From Eulemur rufifrons (Eukaryota; Chordata; Mammalia; Primates; Lemuridae): a DNA stretch of 64,000 nt. The DNA lies in the NCBI RefSeq assembly GCF_041146395.1, contig NC_090989.1, positions 223,108,843 through 223,172,842 on the forward strand, written 5' to 3'. This document shows positions 12,740 to 25,985 of this stretch, piece after piece. The notes beneath the pieces were generated by a model. The model saw only the letters and a list, made by a program, of their open reading frames with translations, made no database searches and was not told the DNA's origin. The position numbers were made by a program, and so were the translations under genes. Numbering within the stretch: position 1 is the stretch's first letter; each line of letters opens with the position of its first letter.

Positions 12740-13435
12740 TTTAAAAATTGCAATATTACTTGAATATAGTAAAGAGTAGAAATATCAAATGTATAGTTTG
12801 CTGTGTTTTTATATATATGAAAATGCATATAACTAGCACTTGGATATAGATAGAGAACATTTCCCAGCCCCCACACGCTCCTTCTCAGTCATTATTAAGC
12901 ACTACCCCAAAGGTAACCACGGCTCTAACCGCTGTTATTTATCATAGAACAACTTTGCCTGTTTTTAACTTCATATAAGTGGAATAATATAGTATGTAGT
13001 CTTTTGTGTCTGACTTCTTTGTTTAATATTATTTTAGAGATTCATCCATGTTTTGTATGTATCAGTAATTCATCTCTTTTTATTGCTGTTTAATAATCCA
13101 TTGTGTGAATATACTGAGTTTATTCTTCTGTTGAGGGACATTTGAGTTGTTTTATTGTCAACATTCTTGTATTTTTTTTTTTGCTGCACAGATACACTGA
13201 TTACTGTAAGGTATATACTCAGGAATAGAATTGCTGGGTCATAGAATAGGTGTATATTTAGCTTTAGAGGTATTGCCAAATAGTTTCCAAAGTGGTTGTA
13301 CCAGGTTACACTGCCAACAGCAGTTTCTGAGAGTTGTGGTTGTTCCACAGCCACGTCAACACTTGGTACCTTACCATTTGTTTAGCTTTACCTATTCTGG
13401 GAAGTGTGTAGTGGTATTAAACTTGTGTCATTTTA
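12740..13435 (-). mobile_element. L1M fragment, antisense 3' part
   Basis: The plus-strand text follows the reverse complement of an old L1 3' region. It includes 'ttcatataagtggaataat', 'agattcatccatgttttg', 'attgctgggtcatag' and 'gtttccaaagtggttgta'. The run breaks off where the younger L1 at 13436-19361 inserted. I do not see the same L1M resume beyond that insertion, so it was already truncated or has been lost there. Confidence 0.75.
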
Positions 13436-13445
13436 TTTTCATTTA

Positions 13446-13812
<367 letters not shown>

Positions 13813-14550
13813 AAAAATTTTGTTTATAAATGACACATAATAATTGTACATGCTTATAGGATACAGTATCAGGTTTCAATACAGGTACACAATGTATAAT
13901 GATCAAATTGGGGTAATTAGCATGTCAGTCACCTCAAACTGTTTTCTTTTTAACTTTCAGAATCCTCTTTTCTAGCTGTCTTGAAATATATATTATATTG
14001 TTATTAGCTGTAAGTCCCCCTACTGTGTAACAGAACTTCTCCTATCCCTGTAGCTTTGTATCCGTTAACCAGCCTCTCTCCATCTTTTCCTCCGCCTCTC
14101 CTTCCCCAGCCTCTGGCAACTTCTATTGTAGTCTCTACTTCTATGAGATCAACTTTTTTAGATTCCACATATGAGTGAGATCATGTAGTATTTGTCTTTC
14201 CGTACAAGTCTTATTTTGCTTATGTCCTCTAGGTTTATACCTGTTGCTGAAAATGACAGGATTTCGTTCTTTTTTTACAGGTGAATAGTATTCCATTGTG
14301 TATATGTACCACATTTTCTTCATCCATTCGTCCGTTGATGGACACTTAGATTGATTCCATCTCTTGGCTATTGTGAATAATGCGACATACTGATTTTATT
14401 TCCTTTGAAAATATACACCCAGTAGTGGAATTTTTGGATCATATGATGGTTTTTATTTTTTTGAGTAACCTACATACTGTTTTCCATAATGGCTATACTA
14501 ATTTACATTCCCACCAACAGTATATAAGAGTTCCCCTCAGCAACATTTGT

Positions 14551-14866
14551 TATTTTTTCTTTTCTTTTATTTTTTCGTTTTTTAGGAGACAGGGTCTTTC
14601 TCTGTCACCCAGGCTAGAGTACAGTGAATTGATCATAGCTCACTGTAACCTAAAACTCTGTGCTTAAGCACTGCTTTTGCCACAGCCTCCTGAATAGCTA
14701 GGATTATAGGCATGTACTGCCACGCCCAGCTAATTTTTTTAGTTTTTGTACAGATGGGGGTCTTGCTGTGTTGCTCAGGCTGGTCTTAAGCTCCGAGCTC
14801 AACTTATTCTCCCACCTTGGCCTCCCAAAGTTCTGGGATTATAAGTGTGAGCCACCACACCTAACC
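14551..14866 (-). mobile_element. Older Alu (J-like), antisense
   Basis: The text 'ggagacagggtctttctctg', 'tcacccaggctagagta' and 'gtgagccaccacacctaacc' marks a diverged dimeric Alu on the minus strand. It lacks the lemur-type middle, so it belongs to the older J-like layer. It lies in the L1 ORF2 region. Confidence 0.88.
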
Positions 14867-15604
14867 CTATTTTTTTTTTTTTTTGTCTTTTTGATAATAG
14901 CCATTCTAACTAGGTTGAGGTAATAGCTCATTGTGGTATTGATTTGCATTTCCCTGATGATTAGTGATGTTGATCATTTGTTCATATACCTGTTGGTCAT
15001 TTGTATGTCTTCTTTTGAGAAATGTCTATTGAGGTCTTTTGCCCATTTTAAAATCATATTATTTGAGTTTTTGCTATGGAGTTTGAGTTCCTTATATATT
15101 CTGGATATTAACCCCTTGTCAGATTCATCATTTACAAATATTTTCTGTAGGTTGTTTCTTTGCTCTATTGATTGTTTCCTTTGCTGTGCAGAAGCTTTTT
15201 AATTTGATAAAATCCATTTGTCTATTTTGCTTTTGTTGTCTATGCTTTTGAGGTCCTATCCAAAATATCCTTGCCCAGACCAATGTCATAAAGCATTTCC
15301 CTTGTGTTTTCTTCTGGTAGTTTTATAATTTCAGGTCTTACATTTAAGTCTTTAATCCATTTTGAGTTGATTTTTATATAAGGTAAAAGATAAGGGTCTA
15401 GTTTCATTCTTCTGCACTTGGATGTCCAGTTTTCCCAGCATCATTTAGTGAAGAGACTGTCTTTTCCCCAGTGTGTGCTCTTGATACCTTTGTTGAAAAT
15501 CAGTTTGCTGTAAATGCATGGATTTGTTTCTGGGCTCTCTCTTCTGTTCCATTGGTCTATGTGTCTCAGACCATGCTGTTTTGGTTACTATAGCTTTATA
15601 GTAT

Positions 15605-15941
<337 letters not shown>

Positions 15942-17451
15942 TATAGTATATTTTAAAATCAGGTAGTATGATGCTTCCTCCAGATTTATTCCTTTTTCTC
16001 AAGATTGCTTTGCTTAACCTAGGTCTTTTGTGGTTTCATACAAATTTTAGGATTGCTTTTCCTATTTCTGTGAGGAACGTTTTTGGTATTTTCATAGAGA
16101 TTGTATTGAATCTGTAGATCACTTTGGTAGTAAGGACATTTTAATGATATTAATTCTTCCAATCCATGAACATTAGATATCTTTGCATTTATTTTTGTCC
16201 TATTTAATTTTTTTCATCAGCATTTGATAGTTTTCACTGTAGAGATCTTTTACCTCCTTGGTAAAATTTATTCCTAAGTATTTTATTTTTTTGTAGCTAT
16301 TGTAAATGGGTTTGCTTTCTTGATTTCTTTTTCAGATAGTTTGTTATCAGCATATACTGATAACATAAGCTACGACTTTTGCATGTTGATTTTGTGTCCT
16401 GCAACTTTACTGAATTTATTTATTAGTTCTAATAGTTCTTTGGTAGAGTCTTTGAGATTACATATATATATGATCATGTTGTTTGCAAACAGGGACAATT
16501 TAACTTCTTTTTAAATTTGGATGTCCTTTATTTCTTTCTCTTGGCTAATTGCTCTGGTTAGGACTTCCAGTACTATGTTGAATAAGAGTAGTGAAAGTGG
16601 GCATCTTTGTATTTCTTCAGATCCTAGAGGAAAAGCTTTAAACATTTTTCCGTTCAGTATGATGTTAGCTCTGGGTTTGTCATTTATGGCCTTTATTGTG
16701 TTGAAGTATGTTCATTCTATATCTAATTTGTTGAGAGTTTTTTTTCATCATCAAGGGATGTTGAATTTCATTAAATGCTTTTTCTGTGTCTATAGAAATG
16801 ATCATATTTTTTGTCCTTGATTCTCTTACTGTGATGATCACGTTTATTGATTTGTGTATATTAGACCATCCTTTCATTCCTGGGATGAATCTCACTTAAT
16901 CATGGTGAATGATCTGTTTAATTTGTTGTCAAACTTGGTTTGCTAGTATTTTGTTGAGGATTTTTGCAACTATGTTTATCAGTGATACTGGCCTGTAGTT
17001 TGTGTGTATGTGTTTGTGTGTCTGGTTTTAGTATCAAGGTAACGCTCCCCTTATAGAATGATTTTGGAAGTATTTCCTCCTCTTCAATTTTTTTGGAATA
17101 GTTTGAAAAGAATTGGTATCAGTTTTTATTTAAATGTTTGGTAGAATTCAGCAGTGAAGCCATCAGATCTTGGACTTTTCTTTGATCAGAGACTTATTAT
17201 TACTGCTTCAATCTCATTACTCTTTATTGGTCTGTTTATTGGTTTTCTATTTCTTCATGGTTCAATATTGGTAGGTTTAGGTATCCATGAATTTATCTAT
17301 TTCTTCTAGATTTTCCAATTTGTTGGCATGTATTTGTTGATAATAGTCTCATATAATCCTTTGTATTTTTGTGGTTTCAGTTTGTATGTCTCTTTTTTAA
17401 TCTCTGATTTTATTTATTTGAGTCTCCTCTCTCTTTTTATTTTCTTTTATT

Positions 17452-17751
17452 CTTTTTTTCTTTTTTTTTTTTTTTGACAGATTTCTGTCACCCAGGCTGG
17501 GGTACAGTGGTGCAATCATAAGCTCATTCTAGCCTCAAACTCCTGGGCTCAAGCGATCCTCTTGCCTCAGTCTCCCAAGTAGCTGAGATTATAGGCACAT
17601 GCCACCATGCACAGCTAATTTTCTTATTTTTTGTAGAAATGGGGTCTCACTATGTTGCCCAGGCTAGTCTTAAACTCCTGGCCTCAAGCTATCCTCCTGC
17701 TTTGGCCTCCCAATGTGCTGGGATTACAGGTGTGAGCCACCATGCTCAGAC
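17452..17751 (-). mobile_element. Older Alu (J-like), antisense
   Basis: The dimer is on the minus strand, with 'tgtcacccaggctggggta', 'ctaattttcttattttttg' and 'gggattacaggtgtgagcc'. It lacks the lemur-type middle. It lies inside the L1, and ends near 'catgctcaga'. Confidence 0.88.
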
Positions 17752-17761
17752 TTCTCTTTTT

Positions 17762-17801
17762 GTTAGTCTAACAAAAGATTTGTTAGTCTAGCTAAAGATT
17801 T
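17762..17801. repeat. Short tandem duplication beside an Alu
   Basis: Two 20-base units, each starting 'gttagtcta' and ending 'aaagattt', stand side by side in the L1 sequence, just after the Alu. They differ at two positions. It is a local duplication made after or with the Alu insertion. Confidence 0.7.
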
Positions 17802-18160
17802 GTCAATTTTGTTTATCTTTAAGAAAACTCATCTCTTTGTTTTATGAATCTTTGGCATTTTTTTTAACCTGTGTCTTGTTTATTGCTGCTCTGATATTTA
17901 TTTCTTTCCTTCCACTAATTTTGGATTTAGTTGTTCTTATTTTTCTAGTTCTTTGAGGTGTAACATTAAGTTGTTTATTTGAGATCTTTGTTATTTTTTT
18001 GATGTAGGTGTTTATTCGTATAAACTTCCCTCTTAGAACTGCTTTTGTGTATCCTATAGGTTTTGGTATGTTGTGTTTCCATTTTCATTTGTCTCAAGGA
18101 AGTTTGAAATTTTCTTTTAAATTTCTTCGTCAACCCATTCATCGTTCAGTAACATGTTGT

Positions 18161-18502
18161 GGGGTTTTTTTTTTTTTTTTTTGAGACAGAGTCTCACTCT
18201 GTTGCCCAGGCTAGAGTGAGTGCCGTGGCATCATCCTAGCTCACAGCAACTTCAAACTCCTGGACTCAAGCAATCCTTCTGTCTCAGCCTCCCGAGTAGC
18301 TAGGACTACAGGCATGTGCCACCATGCCCGGCTAATTTTTTCTATATATATTTTTAGCTGTCCATATAATTTCTTTCTATTTTTAGTAGAGACGGGGTCT
18401 CGCTCTTGCTCAGGCTGGTCTCGAACTCCTGAGCTCAAACAATCCACCCACCTCGGCCTCCCAGAGTGCTAGGATTACAGGTGTGAGCCACCGCGCCCGG
18501 CC
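18161..18502 (-). mobile_element. Alu, lemur-type, antisense
   Basis: It runs from a poly-T tract to 'ccgcgcccggcc', with 'tatatatttttagctgtcc' in the middle. The perfect 10-base target duplication 'aacatgttgt' is at 18151-18160 and 18503-18512. It interrupts the endonuclease part of the L1. Confidence 0.95.
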
Positions 18503-19642
18503 AACATGTTGTTTAATCTCATGAATTTGTAGTTTCCAAGGTTCCTTCTGTTACTTGATTTCTTGTCTTATTCTATTGTGTTCAGAAAAGATTCTTGATA
18601 TATTGATTTTTTTTTTTTAATTTAAGACTTGTTTTGTGACCTAATGTATGGTCTATCCTGGAAAATCCTCCATGTGCTGTTGAGAAAAATATATATCCTG
18701 CAGATGCTGGATGGAGTATTCTGTAAATGTCTGGTAGGTCCATTTAGTCTAGAGTGCAGTTTAACTCTGATGTTTCTTTGATGATTTTTCCGTCTGGATG
18801 ATCCGTCCATTGCTGAAAGTGGGGTGTCGAGTCCTCTGCTATTATTGTATTGCAGTTAATCTCTCCTTTTTGGTCTATTAATATTTGCTTTATTTATTTA
18901 GGTGCCCTGGTGTTAGGTGCATATATATAGAATTCTTACATCCTCTTGCTCTATTGACCACTTGTCATTATATAATGATCTGTCTTTTTTTTTTTCTTTT
19001 TACTATTCTTGACTTTAAAATAGACTTCAACCTATTTTATCTGATATAAGTATAGCTACTCCTGCTCTTTTTTGGTTTCCCTTGCATGGAATATCTTTTT
19101 CTACACCTTTGCTTTCAGTCTGTGTATGTCTTTATAGGTGAAGTGAGTTTCTTATAGACAGCATATAGTTGGATCATGTTTTGTTTGTTTTATCCTTTCA
19201 GACACTGTGTCTTTTAATTGGAGAATTTAATCCATTTACATTCAAGATTTTTATTGATAGGTAAGGGTTTACTACTGCCATTTTGCTATGTGTTATCTGG
19301 TTGTTTTGTAGATCCTTTCTTCCGTTTTTCCTCCTTTACTGTCTTTCTTTGTGGTTAAATGAAACTTGTGTTATTTTAAACTTCACTTCCTCCAACTTAG
19401 GCAGGCTGCTTCTGTGAAGCCCACATTATGACCACAGGAAACACACACACATTCCCTTAGCATCAGAAGTGCCTTTTGCTCCAAACATACCCCACGTTCA
19501 CACCTTTGTTTTTGCCCTGGTAGCTCTGACTGGCCCTTAGATTTCTCCCTGCAAGAGTCAAGAACAAAAACCTGGGTCCTATAAATTCCAGAGGGCCTGT
19601 GTGAAGTTCCTGGAGTTTTCTCTTGAAGACTTCTTTACCTGG

Positions 19643-20012
19643 TGTGCTAATCTGCTGGGGCTCGCATAACAAAATACCACAGCCTGGGGGACTTAAACAG
19701 CAGACATTTATTTCTCACAGTTCTGGTGGCTAGAAGTCCAAGATCAAGGTGTCAATAGGTCTGGTGTCTCCTCAAACCTTTCTACTTGGCTTGCAGATGG
19801 CTACCCTCTTGCTGTGTCCCCACATGGCACTTCTCTGTGTGCACATCCCTGGTGTCTCTTCCTCTTCTTGTAGGGACACCAGTCATGTTGGACTAGGGCC
19901 CCACCCTCAGGACTTTATTTGCCTCTTTCTAGGCCCTACGTTCAAATACAGTCATGTTGGGGGTTAAGGCTTCAATCTTTGAATTTTGTGGGGAACACAA
20001 TTGACTCTGTCA
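19643..20012 (-). mobile_element. MaLR LTR (MLT1 type), antisense
   Basis: The segment is the reverse complement of an MLT1-type LTR: 'cataacaaaataccacagcc' near the start, then 'ggctagaagtccaagatcaa', 'ggcttgcagatggc' and 'aggacaccagtcatg' in the plus-strand copy with small changes, and 'gggaacacaattgactctg' at the end. The ends are TG and CA, but I see no matching 5-base flanks. It is probably a solo LTR. Confidence 0.85.
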
Positions 20013-20129
20013 TTCTTGGTTTGGTGTGTATGTGGGTGGAGCACTGTGCCAACACCAACATGACATGAAGTAATCAAATGGCAGCCAATTTTGTTAAAGT
20101 ATAATCAATCATGATTTCAATTACTAGTT

Positions 20130-20715
20130 CAGAAGATTTTTTATAATAGAAGTAAAAAACACATATAGTAAAGTGCATAAAGTACACAAATCTTAAGTGT
20201 ACAGCTTGATGAATTTTACATATGTGTAAACCTGTGTAACCACCACCCAAATCAAGATGAAGAACATTGCCAGCACTCTGTAAGATTCTCTCATATTCCT
20301 TCTCAGTCTCTACCTGTTCCCCCCTGCCCAGAGGTAACCAATATTGTGACTTCTAACATTATTGATCAGTTCTGATGATCCTTAAACTTCATATAAAGAG
20401 AATCATATATATTAATATATTCTTTTTTGTCCAGATTCTTTTACTTGACAAAATATCTGTGCGATATACCCATGTTATTACATTCATCAATAGTTTGTTC
20501 ATTCTCCTTGCTGCATGGAATTCAGTTGTATAAACACATAACAATTTATCCATTCTCCTATTGATAGAAATTTGGGTTATTTTCATTTTTTGAGCTATCA
20601 TGAACAAAGCTACTATGAACATTCTTATATATATCTTTCTGTCTTTATATTTCTTGGGTATATGTATAGGAATGGAATTCCTTGGTCATAGGGATAGGCA
20701 TGTGTTTAGTTAGAA
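20130..20715 (-). mobile_element. L1M fragment, antisense 3' region
   Basis: The text 'ttaagtgtacagcttgatga', 'aaccaccacccaaatcaag', 'agaggtaaccaatattg' and 'tatgtataggaatggaat' follows the reverse complement of an old L1 3' UTR and ORF2 end. It is 5' truncated and diverged. Confidence 0.75.
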
Positions 20716-21249
20716 ACATCTTAGTTACCTGTTTTTATGATAAGTACCTTTCTGTTTGACGTAATCTTAACACATATTCTTCACAACTCAAGGATAGATG
20801 TAGTTAAACATGCTTTGCTTTAATGCAGTGATTTATTTTTGTTGACTTTCTTCTGATTTTATTGTCTAGCTCAGTTAACTGAATGTGATTTTGTTACTTT
20901 ATATATCAAAGGTAAATGAGGCATATGCTTATGAATTCACTGGATACTGAACAGGTATACTGAATCAAATTATTCATGCATATTTGAGGACCCTTTTTGT
21001 CACTCTCTGTTAAGAAACCAACAACCACTCACTAATGGGCATTTTGTTAGTTTTATCTAAGTCAACAAAGTTATGCATTAAGAATATTATCATTAAAAAT
21101 AGTTTTATGTACAACAAAATAAGCCAGTGCATATTTTAATTTTAAAGTCTTGGTTTTAAACATTGAGTTCCATTCTGATAAAAATATAACAGTTTTAGCT
21201 AGAATGCTGTAAAGCGTCTTTAAAAAACACCTAGTAATAATAAAACAGC

Positions 21250-21515
21250 AAACATTTGTGTATTGCTTACTATAAGTGATATAAGACACTGCTCAAAGCG
21301 CTTAACATATTGTTAACTCACTTAATTCTCTCAACAACACTATAAGGCATGCTGTTATTATTTCCATTTTACAGATGAGGACACTGAAGCACAGAGAGGT
21401 AAAGTGACTTGCTCCAGATGGCTGTACCACTTGAAGTGGGCGATAGAGCCAGGAATTGAATGCAGTAGCCAAGGCCCAGAGTCTCTGCACGTATAACCAC
21501 TCTACCATGCTGCCT
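21250..21515 (-). mobile_element. MIR, nearly full length, antisense
   Basis: This is a clear reverse complement of MIR. It contains 'ccattttacagatgaggaca', 'agagaggtaaagtgacttgc', 'gagccaggaattgaatg' and 'accactctaccatgctgcct'. Almost the whole 260-base element is kept, from the tRNA-like head on the right to the 3' part on the left. Confidence 0.9.
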
Positions 21516-21944
21516 TTTAACTCAGTCTCTCATCTTCTTGTTTATTCATGGGGAGGAGGCATGGGAAAGAGCATGCCTGCTTTTTCATTTCTCTAACATT
21601 TTCTCAGTTTAGATTGAAGCTGTAGCAGTTAAAATCCTTACCATTACTTTAATAGATTCTATTAATCAGATGCTTAAAGGATGCCAACCTACTGTCACGA
21701 TCTTCAAAAAATCACATTAAAACAATACCGTCTTCCCCCATGCCCTTTTGAGGTTGAAGGTCAGACCTGTTGGGGGGAGAGACTAGATGTTCCTCCAGAT
21801 CCTCTGAGGCCCTGAAAAACTGACCCTTGTATGGCAAGAGGGTGATCCTGAGTGGATAAGGCCTTATCCACTGTGATGTGGGTACCAACCCCTCCTAAAC
21901 GTTTGCCCTCGGTTGTGTCTGTTCTACACGTCTTTGCTCTGCAT

Positions 21945-22830
21945 CCACAGTGCGCCAGCCCGGTGCCAGGCCCTGGGGATGGATGGGAGCTGAGCCCACG
22001 GAGCCCCTTCCCTCAGGGAGCTTTAGGGTCGAGCACGGGAGACAGGCACTTACACACTTACACAAAACCACACAAGGGTTATCGCCCCTATTAAGTGCTG
22101 TGGAGGAGAAGTGAGGGTGCTGGCGTGTGGCAGGGAGACCCGATCCTGTCGGGTCCAGGCAGGAAAGGCTTCTCTGTGGGAGAAGTGACTCTGGGCAGAA
22201 GGCCCCGGGGAAGGGGAGAGGGTGTCTGAGGGGCCAGGAGGGTGTCAGCAGGCTAGAGACGGAGCCAGGACCTGGTCAGTCAGGAGCTCCAGGCCGCTTA
22301 TGGATTTTGCCCTTTATTCAGAGACCAGCAGGAAGCCATTTTAGCATTTCAAATAAATGAAAGAAATGATTGGATTTGTGCTTTTCTATGACCCTAGCTG
22401 GAAAGGGGGCAAAAGAGAAGACGCATTTATAAACATTTTACAAAATGGAAGGTGATTCCCATTAAGAAGCTATTGCAGAGCTCCAAGGGGAGGTGGTGGT
22501 TTGGAGTACTGCGGGCAGGAGGCTGGAGGGAAATGGAAAGACTGGAAAGATACTTGGCAGGTAAAGTCATCGGGACTTGGGGATGCGCTGGGTGAGGGAA
22601 GTCAGGAAATAACAGGCATCAGGGATGACTCCCGGGTTCTGCTTTGCATTGCCGGAGGGATGGGGTTGCAGTCAGGAAATAAGGGATAGAAAATGGAAGA
22701 TGACTTGGTTGGGGAGTGGGGTGGGAAGTGGAGATATTGACTTTAAGGTGTCTGTGAGACCCACAAGGACGAGTGGAAAGTGGGCCCTTGGACATAGGAT
22801 CTAAAACTTTAGGGGGAGTTCTGGACTAGA
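21945..22830 (-). mobile_element. L2 LINE 3' region, antisense, long
   Basis: It begins near the L2 3' part ('ggtgccaggccctggggatg') and continues in order: 'taagtgctgtggaggagaa', 'aggaaaggcttctctgtgg', 'agcaggaagccattttag', 'gaagctattgcagagct' and 'atgactcccgggttctg'. About 880 bases are kept. It supports the L2 call for the similar purine-rich stretch at 1210-3100. Confidence 0.75.
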
Positions 22831-23133
22831 GATTATGCTATGTAAGGATCATAGATTTGGAAATTAGATTCACTAATCCATATGGATGCTTTGAGTTTGG
22901 GTACATCAAGTGTTTTCAAAAGGTGGTGTGGTTGAGGGATACAGCAGGGAACCAGGAGTTAGAATAGTTGGATTTGCCCTTGTTCAAAGGTCTAGACCTT
23001 CTCTGAACTGCACCTGGGACTCACCTTCAAGTCATGAAACTGTAGAACTCTATAATATCTGGGTAGTCTGTGCTCTTAAATTGAAAACCTCTTTTTGGCT
23101 TTAAAATAATGATTTTTGGAGGAGGGTGGTGGT

Positions 23134-23450
23134 GCTGGACATGGTGACTCATGCCTGGAATCCCAGAATTTTGGGAGGCCGAGGTGGGAACATCACTTAA
23201 GCCTAGGAGTTCAAGACAAGCCTGGGAAACATAGGGAGACCTTATGTCTCCAAAAAAATTAGGCGGGCGTGGTGGTGCACACCTGTAGTCTCAGCTACTC
23301 AGGAGGCTGAGGCAAAAGGATTGCTTGCGCCCAGGAATTTGCAGTTGCAGTGAGTTATGACCACCCCCCTGCACTCCAGCCTCGGTGACAGAGTGAGGCC
23401 CTGTCTCAAAAAAAAAAAAAAAAAAGAAAAGAAAAAGAAAATAAAAAAAA
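23134..23450 (+). mobile_element. Older Alu (J-like), sense
   Basis: A diverged Alu begins at 'ctggacatggtgactcatgc' and ends in a long A-rich tail. The two arms are present. An 8-base match 'gatttttg' flanks it at 23111-23118 and 23451-23458, but 15 extra bases separate the left copy from the Alu head, so I am not sure that it is the target duplication. Confidence 0.9.
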
Positions 23451-23458
23451 GATTTTTG

Positions 23459-25400
23459 CCCACCATAAAAATGAACAAATAGCTTGTAAAGAGAAATGGC
23501 TTTAGATATTGTTTACCAATTTGTAAGTATTTGATTGTTTTGATCTTTAATATAGGCGAGTGGTATGTGTCATATGTTTATACATGTGTTTGCATGTAAA
23601 TCTGGCTAGTAGTGACATGCATAGTAGCAACTGCTGATTCACTGGGAAAGTTGCTTCTATGTCCAGCACTTTTGGTGTCTCAGGGCAGCTTATTCAAATG
23701 CTCCTTGTCACTTCATTGTGAAGTTAAACCCATTTATGTATTCTGACCCAGTCTCTAGGAAAGTTTTATTCCTAACTCTTTTCTCATCTCCCTTTAGATT
23801 TCCCCCCAAAATACTGCTCTTGGTGAGAAATGATGAGGCCAGAGTCTAGTGGCCAGTGACTAAGGAGCTAGCATAGAGTACTCTTAGCCGTACTCTTCTC
23901 TTCACTTCCTGGCCAGTGACCACCCCATCTGTCCAGAAGCTGTGAGCAAGGTCGTCTGAAGTGCCTTCCAGCTCTGACCTGGAGTCGGGTAGCTGCAGTG
24001 TGGCCCAACCTGGGCAGCAACAGCTGAAACTCGCTGGCCATGCAGTCCTGCCTTCAAGCCTTGTCTTTATCAGTCCCATTTTTATCAACCCCATGTTCCA
24101 ATCCCCCAGGAGGCCAACCACCCAAATCCCAGTCAATAGTCTGCCTGTGTTATTAAATAGGATTTATCATATTTTCACTGTTCATTAAGCAGTTTTAGTT
24201 TGATTTCCTAGAAAATAATGCTGTTGGAAACATTTTAGCTGAAAAATTTTTGATACTCAATAGTATTATTCCATTTCTGTATATTTTTGTGTGATTGTGT
24301 CTTTACATTTCTAAAGCATACATTCTGGTGCATGAAGGAAGTAACTTTTAAGGGCTGGTTGTCTGATGAGTTTGCTTTCTGTTTAATGGCATGCATATCT
24401 TAGACTGTTGCTTTTGTGACCTTGCATTATAACTTAAGAATAAATTTGAGGACAATATAGTCAGGAAACCTGAGAAAGAAGTGATTGACTTTGGTTATTG
24501 TCTACCCTGAAAGCTGTCAGACAGAGATTATGTGTAATATTTGGAATTTGGCTGGATACTTTACTGTGGTTTTTAAAACACTGGCTGTATCCAACTACTT
24601 TGCAAAATGCTGATAAACTCTTGGGAATATGGGTGTGTTTTCATGGCTTGATTTTAAGAGTAATGATTTATGAAACTTAGATGCTTTATCTGATGGAGGC
24701 AAGGAATAATAAAATAGCAGAGGTAGAACTGCAGATTTGAGATTCTGTGATTTGTCTTATTGCCATATACTTCGTGAACGAAAAGGTTAAGATCAATGAA
24801 TAAGCTTTCTATGCTTGAACAGTGTCTGCTTTCTGAACAGCAAAAAAGCTATAATCCCATTAAAATGTCTTGCTGCTAATGAAACCTCAGGGCCTGGTCT
24901 GGGATCTTTTATTTGATGACCGAGGTGTTTATACTGCTGTTACTAAGGCACTGAATCTTGGTAGGGGTGTTGTGAATATTAAGTAATGATGCATTTCTTG
25001 ATGAGGCAGTGAAAAGGGAGGCTGCAGGCAGGACTGGCAGCACATTCGGGGGGTTGGGGGACTGAGTGTCTTCTCCCCAGAATTATAGGTGATTGAGAAA
25101 AGCCCCTATTCCCCTGTGTCCTAGGATGTACGCATGGGGGGCACTGGGAAGCCTAAGGAAATAGTGTTAATCACAGGTCTCGGGGTGTCCGGGTGTGTCT
25201 GAAACCATTAAATCACATCTCTCAAGTCCCCTCCCAACATTGGAAGCAACTGAGAAATAAAATGTAGGAGACAAATGGAGCTCTGTTACCGATAAAGCCG
25301 GTTGGAAACTGTGGCTTTGGTGTGGGGCTGTCAAGGGCTGCCTGGAATTAGTGTCACTCACGTTCAACCCTGGCACAGCAGGGGCAGCCCGCGCCAGGTA
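23459..25400. other. Unique noncoding DNA, parts look conserved
   Basis: No gene is supported. Parts around 24190-24480 and 24740-24990 are AT-rich and contain no recognisable repeat. They hold TAAT-type and CATTA-type words and read like mammalian conserved noncoding sequence. That is an impression only; an alignment of mammals would be needed. Confidence 0.4.
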
Positions 25401-25406
25401 ACTTAC

Positions 25407-25437
25407 CTGGGGCGAGAGCAGACCAGAATGCACCCTC
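25407..25437 (-). other. Candidate 31-base microexon (splice signals only)
   Basis: On the minus strand a pyrimidine-rich run ends in 'tctgtctgcccatag' and is followed by 31 bases that end 'cgccccag'. The next bases are 'gtaagt', the best form of a 5' splice site. The two sites face each other as in an exon. The length is not a multiple of three. No open frame is needed, and no conservation is known, so it may be chance. If the local gene is on the plus strand, this would be an antisense transcript. Confidence 0.25.
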
Positions 25438-25689
25438 CTATGGGCAGACAGAGGTGAGAGAGAGAGGAAGGCTGGAGCAGGGCATGCCCAGGACTTCCTC
25501 TCGAACTCTCCATGATGGGGGTTAACAGTTGATTGGTGGTGGGGGGCAGTACGTAGAGAGGCCTGGAGTGTTAACTAACTCCCTGAGAAAAACTGCTGGG
25601 AACTTCAGACCAAGGCAGGGAAGTTGCTCTTAAAATGCTCCAGCGGAGATGGAAAGTAATGGTCATCATACCTGCAGAAGAAAACAGAC

Positions 25690-25985
25690 ATGTTTCTATA
25701 TGTTTTTAAAATAATATTTTACCATGCAAGAATGACACGTGCATGGTGAGAAATTTATCAACTCTATATAAGCAAAATGGAGGAAATCAATACCACTCAT
25801 TACCCACTAGCCCAAGGTAATGGCTGTTAACATTTTGGTGTAATCTTTTCCTTGTGTGTGTAACAAATACCGCATATACACCACTTTGTATCCTGCCTCT
25901 TTCAAAAAAACGTAATATTACAAGCGAGTTTTAATAAATCTAGAAGATGATTCCTGGGTGCTTATCAAATAAAACTTTTCTTATT
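25690..25985 (-). mobile_element. Old L1M-like fragment (weak)
   Basis: The text 'acccactagcccaaggtaat' and 'gctgttaacattttggtgta', followed by 'cttgtgtgtgtaacaaat' and 'cactttgtatcctgcc', has the order of the reverse complement of an old L1 3' UTR. It is diverged and the call is weak. Confidence 0.4.

Noticed and set aside
23111..23458. 8-base match around the Alu at 23134 as a target duplication
   Set aside because: Fifteen bases separate the left copy from the Alu head and the match is short, so it may be chance.
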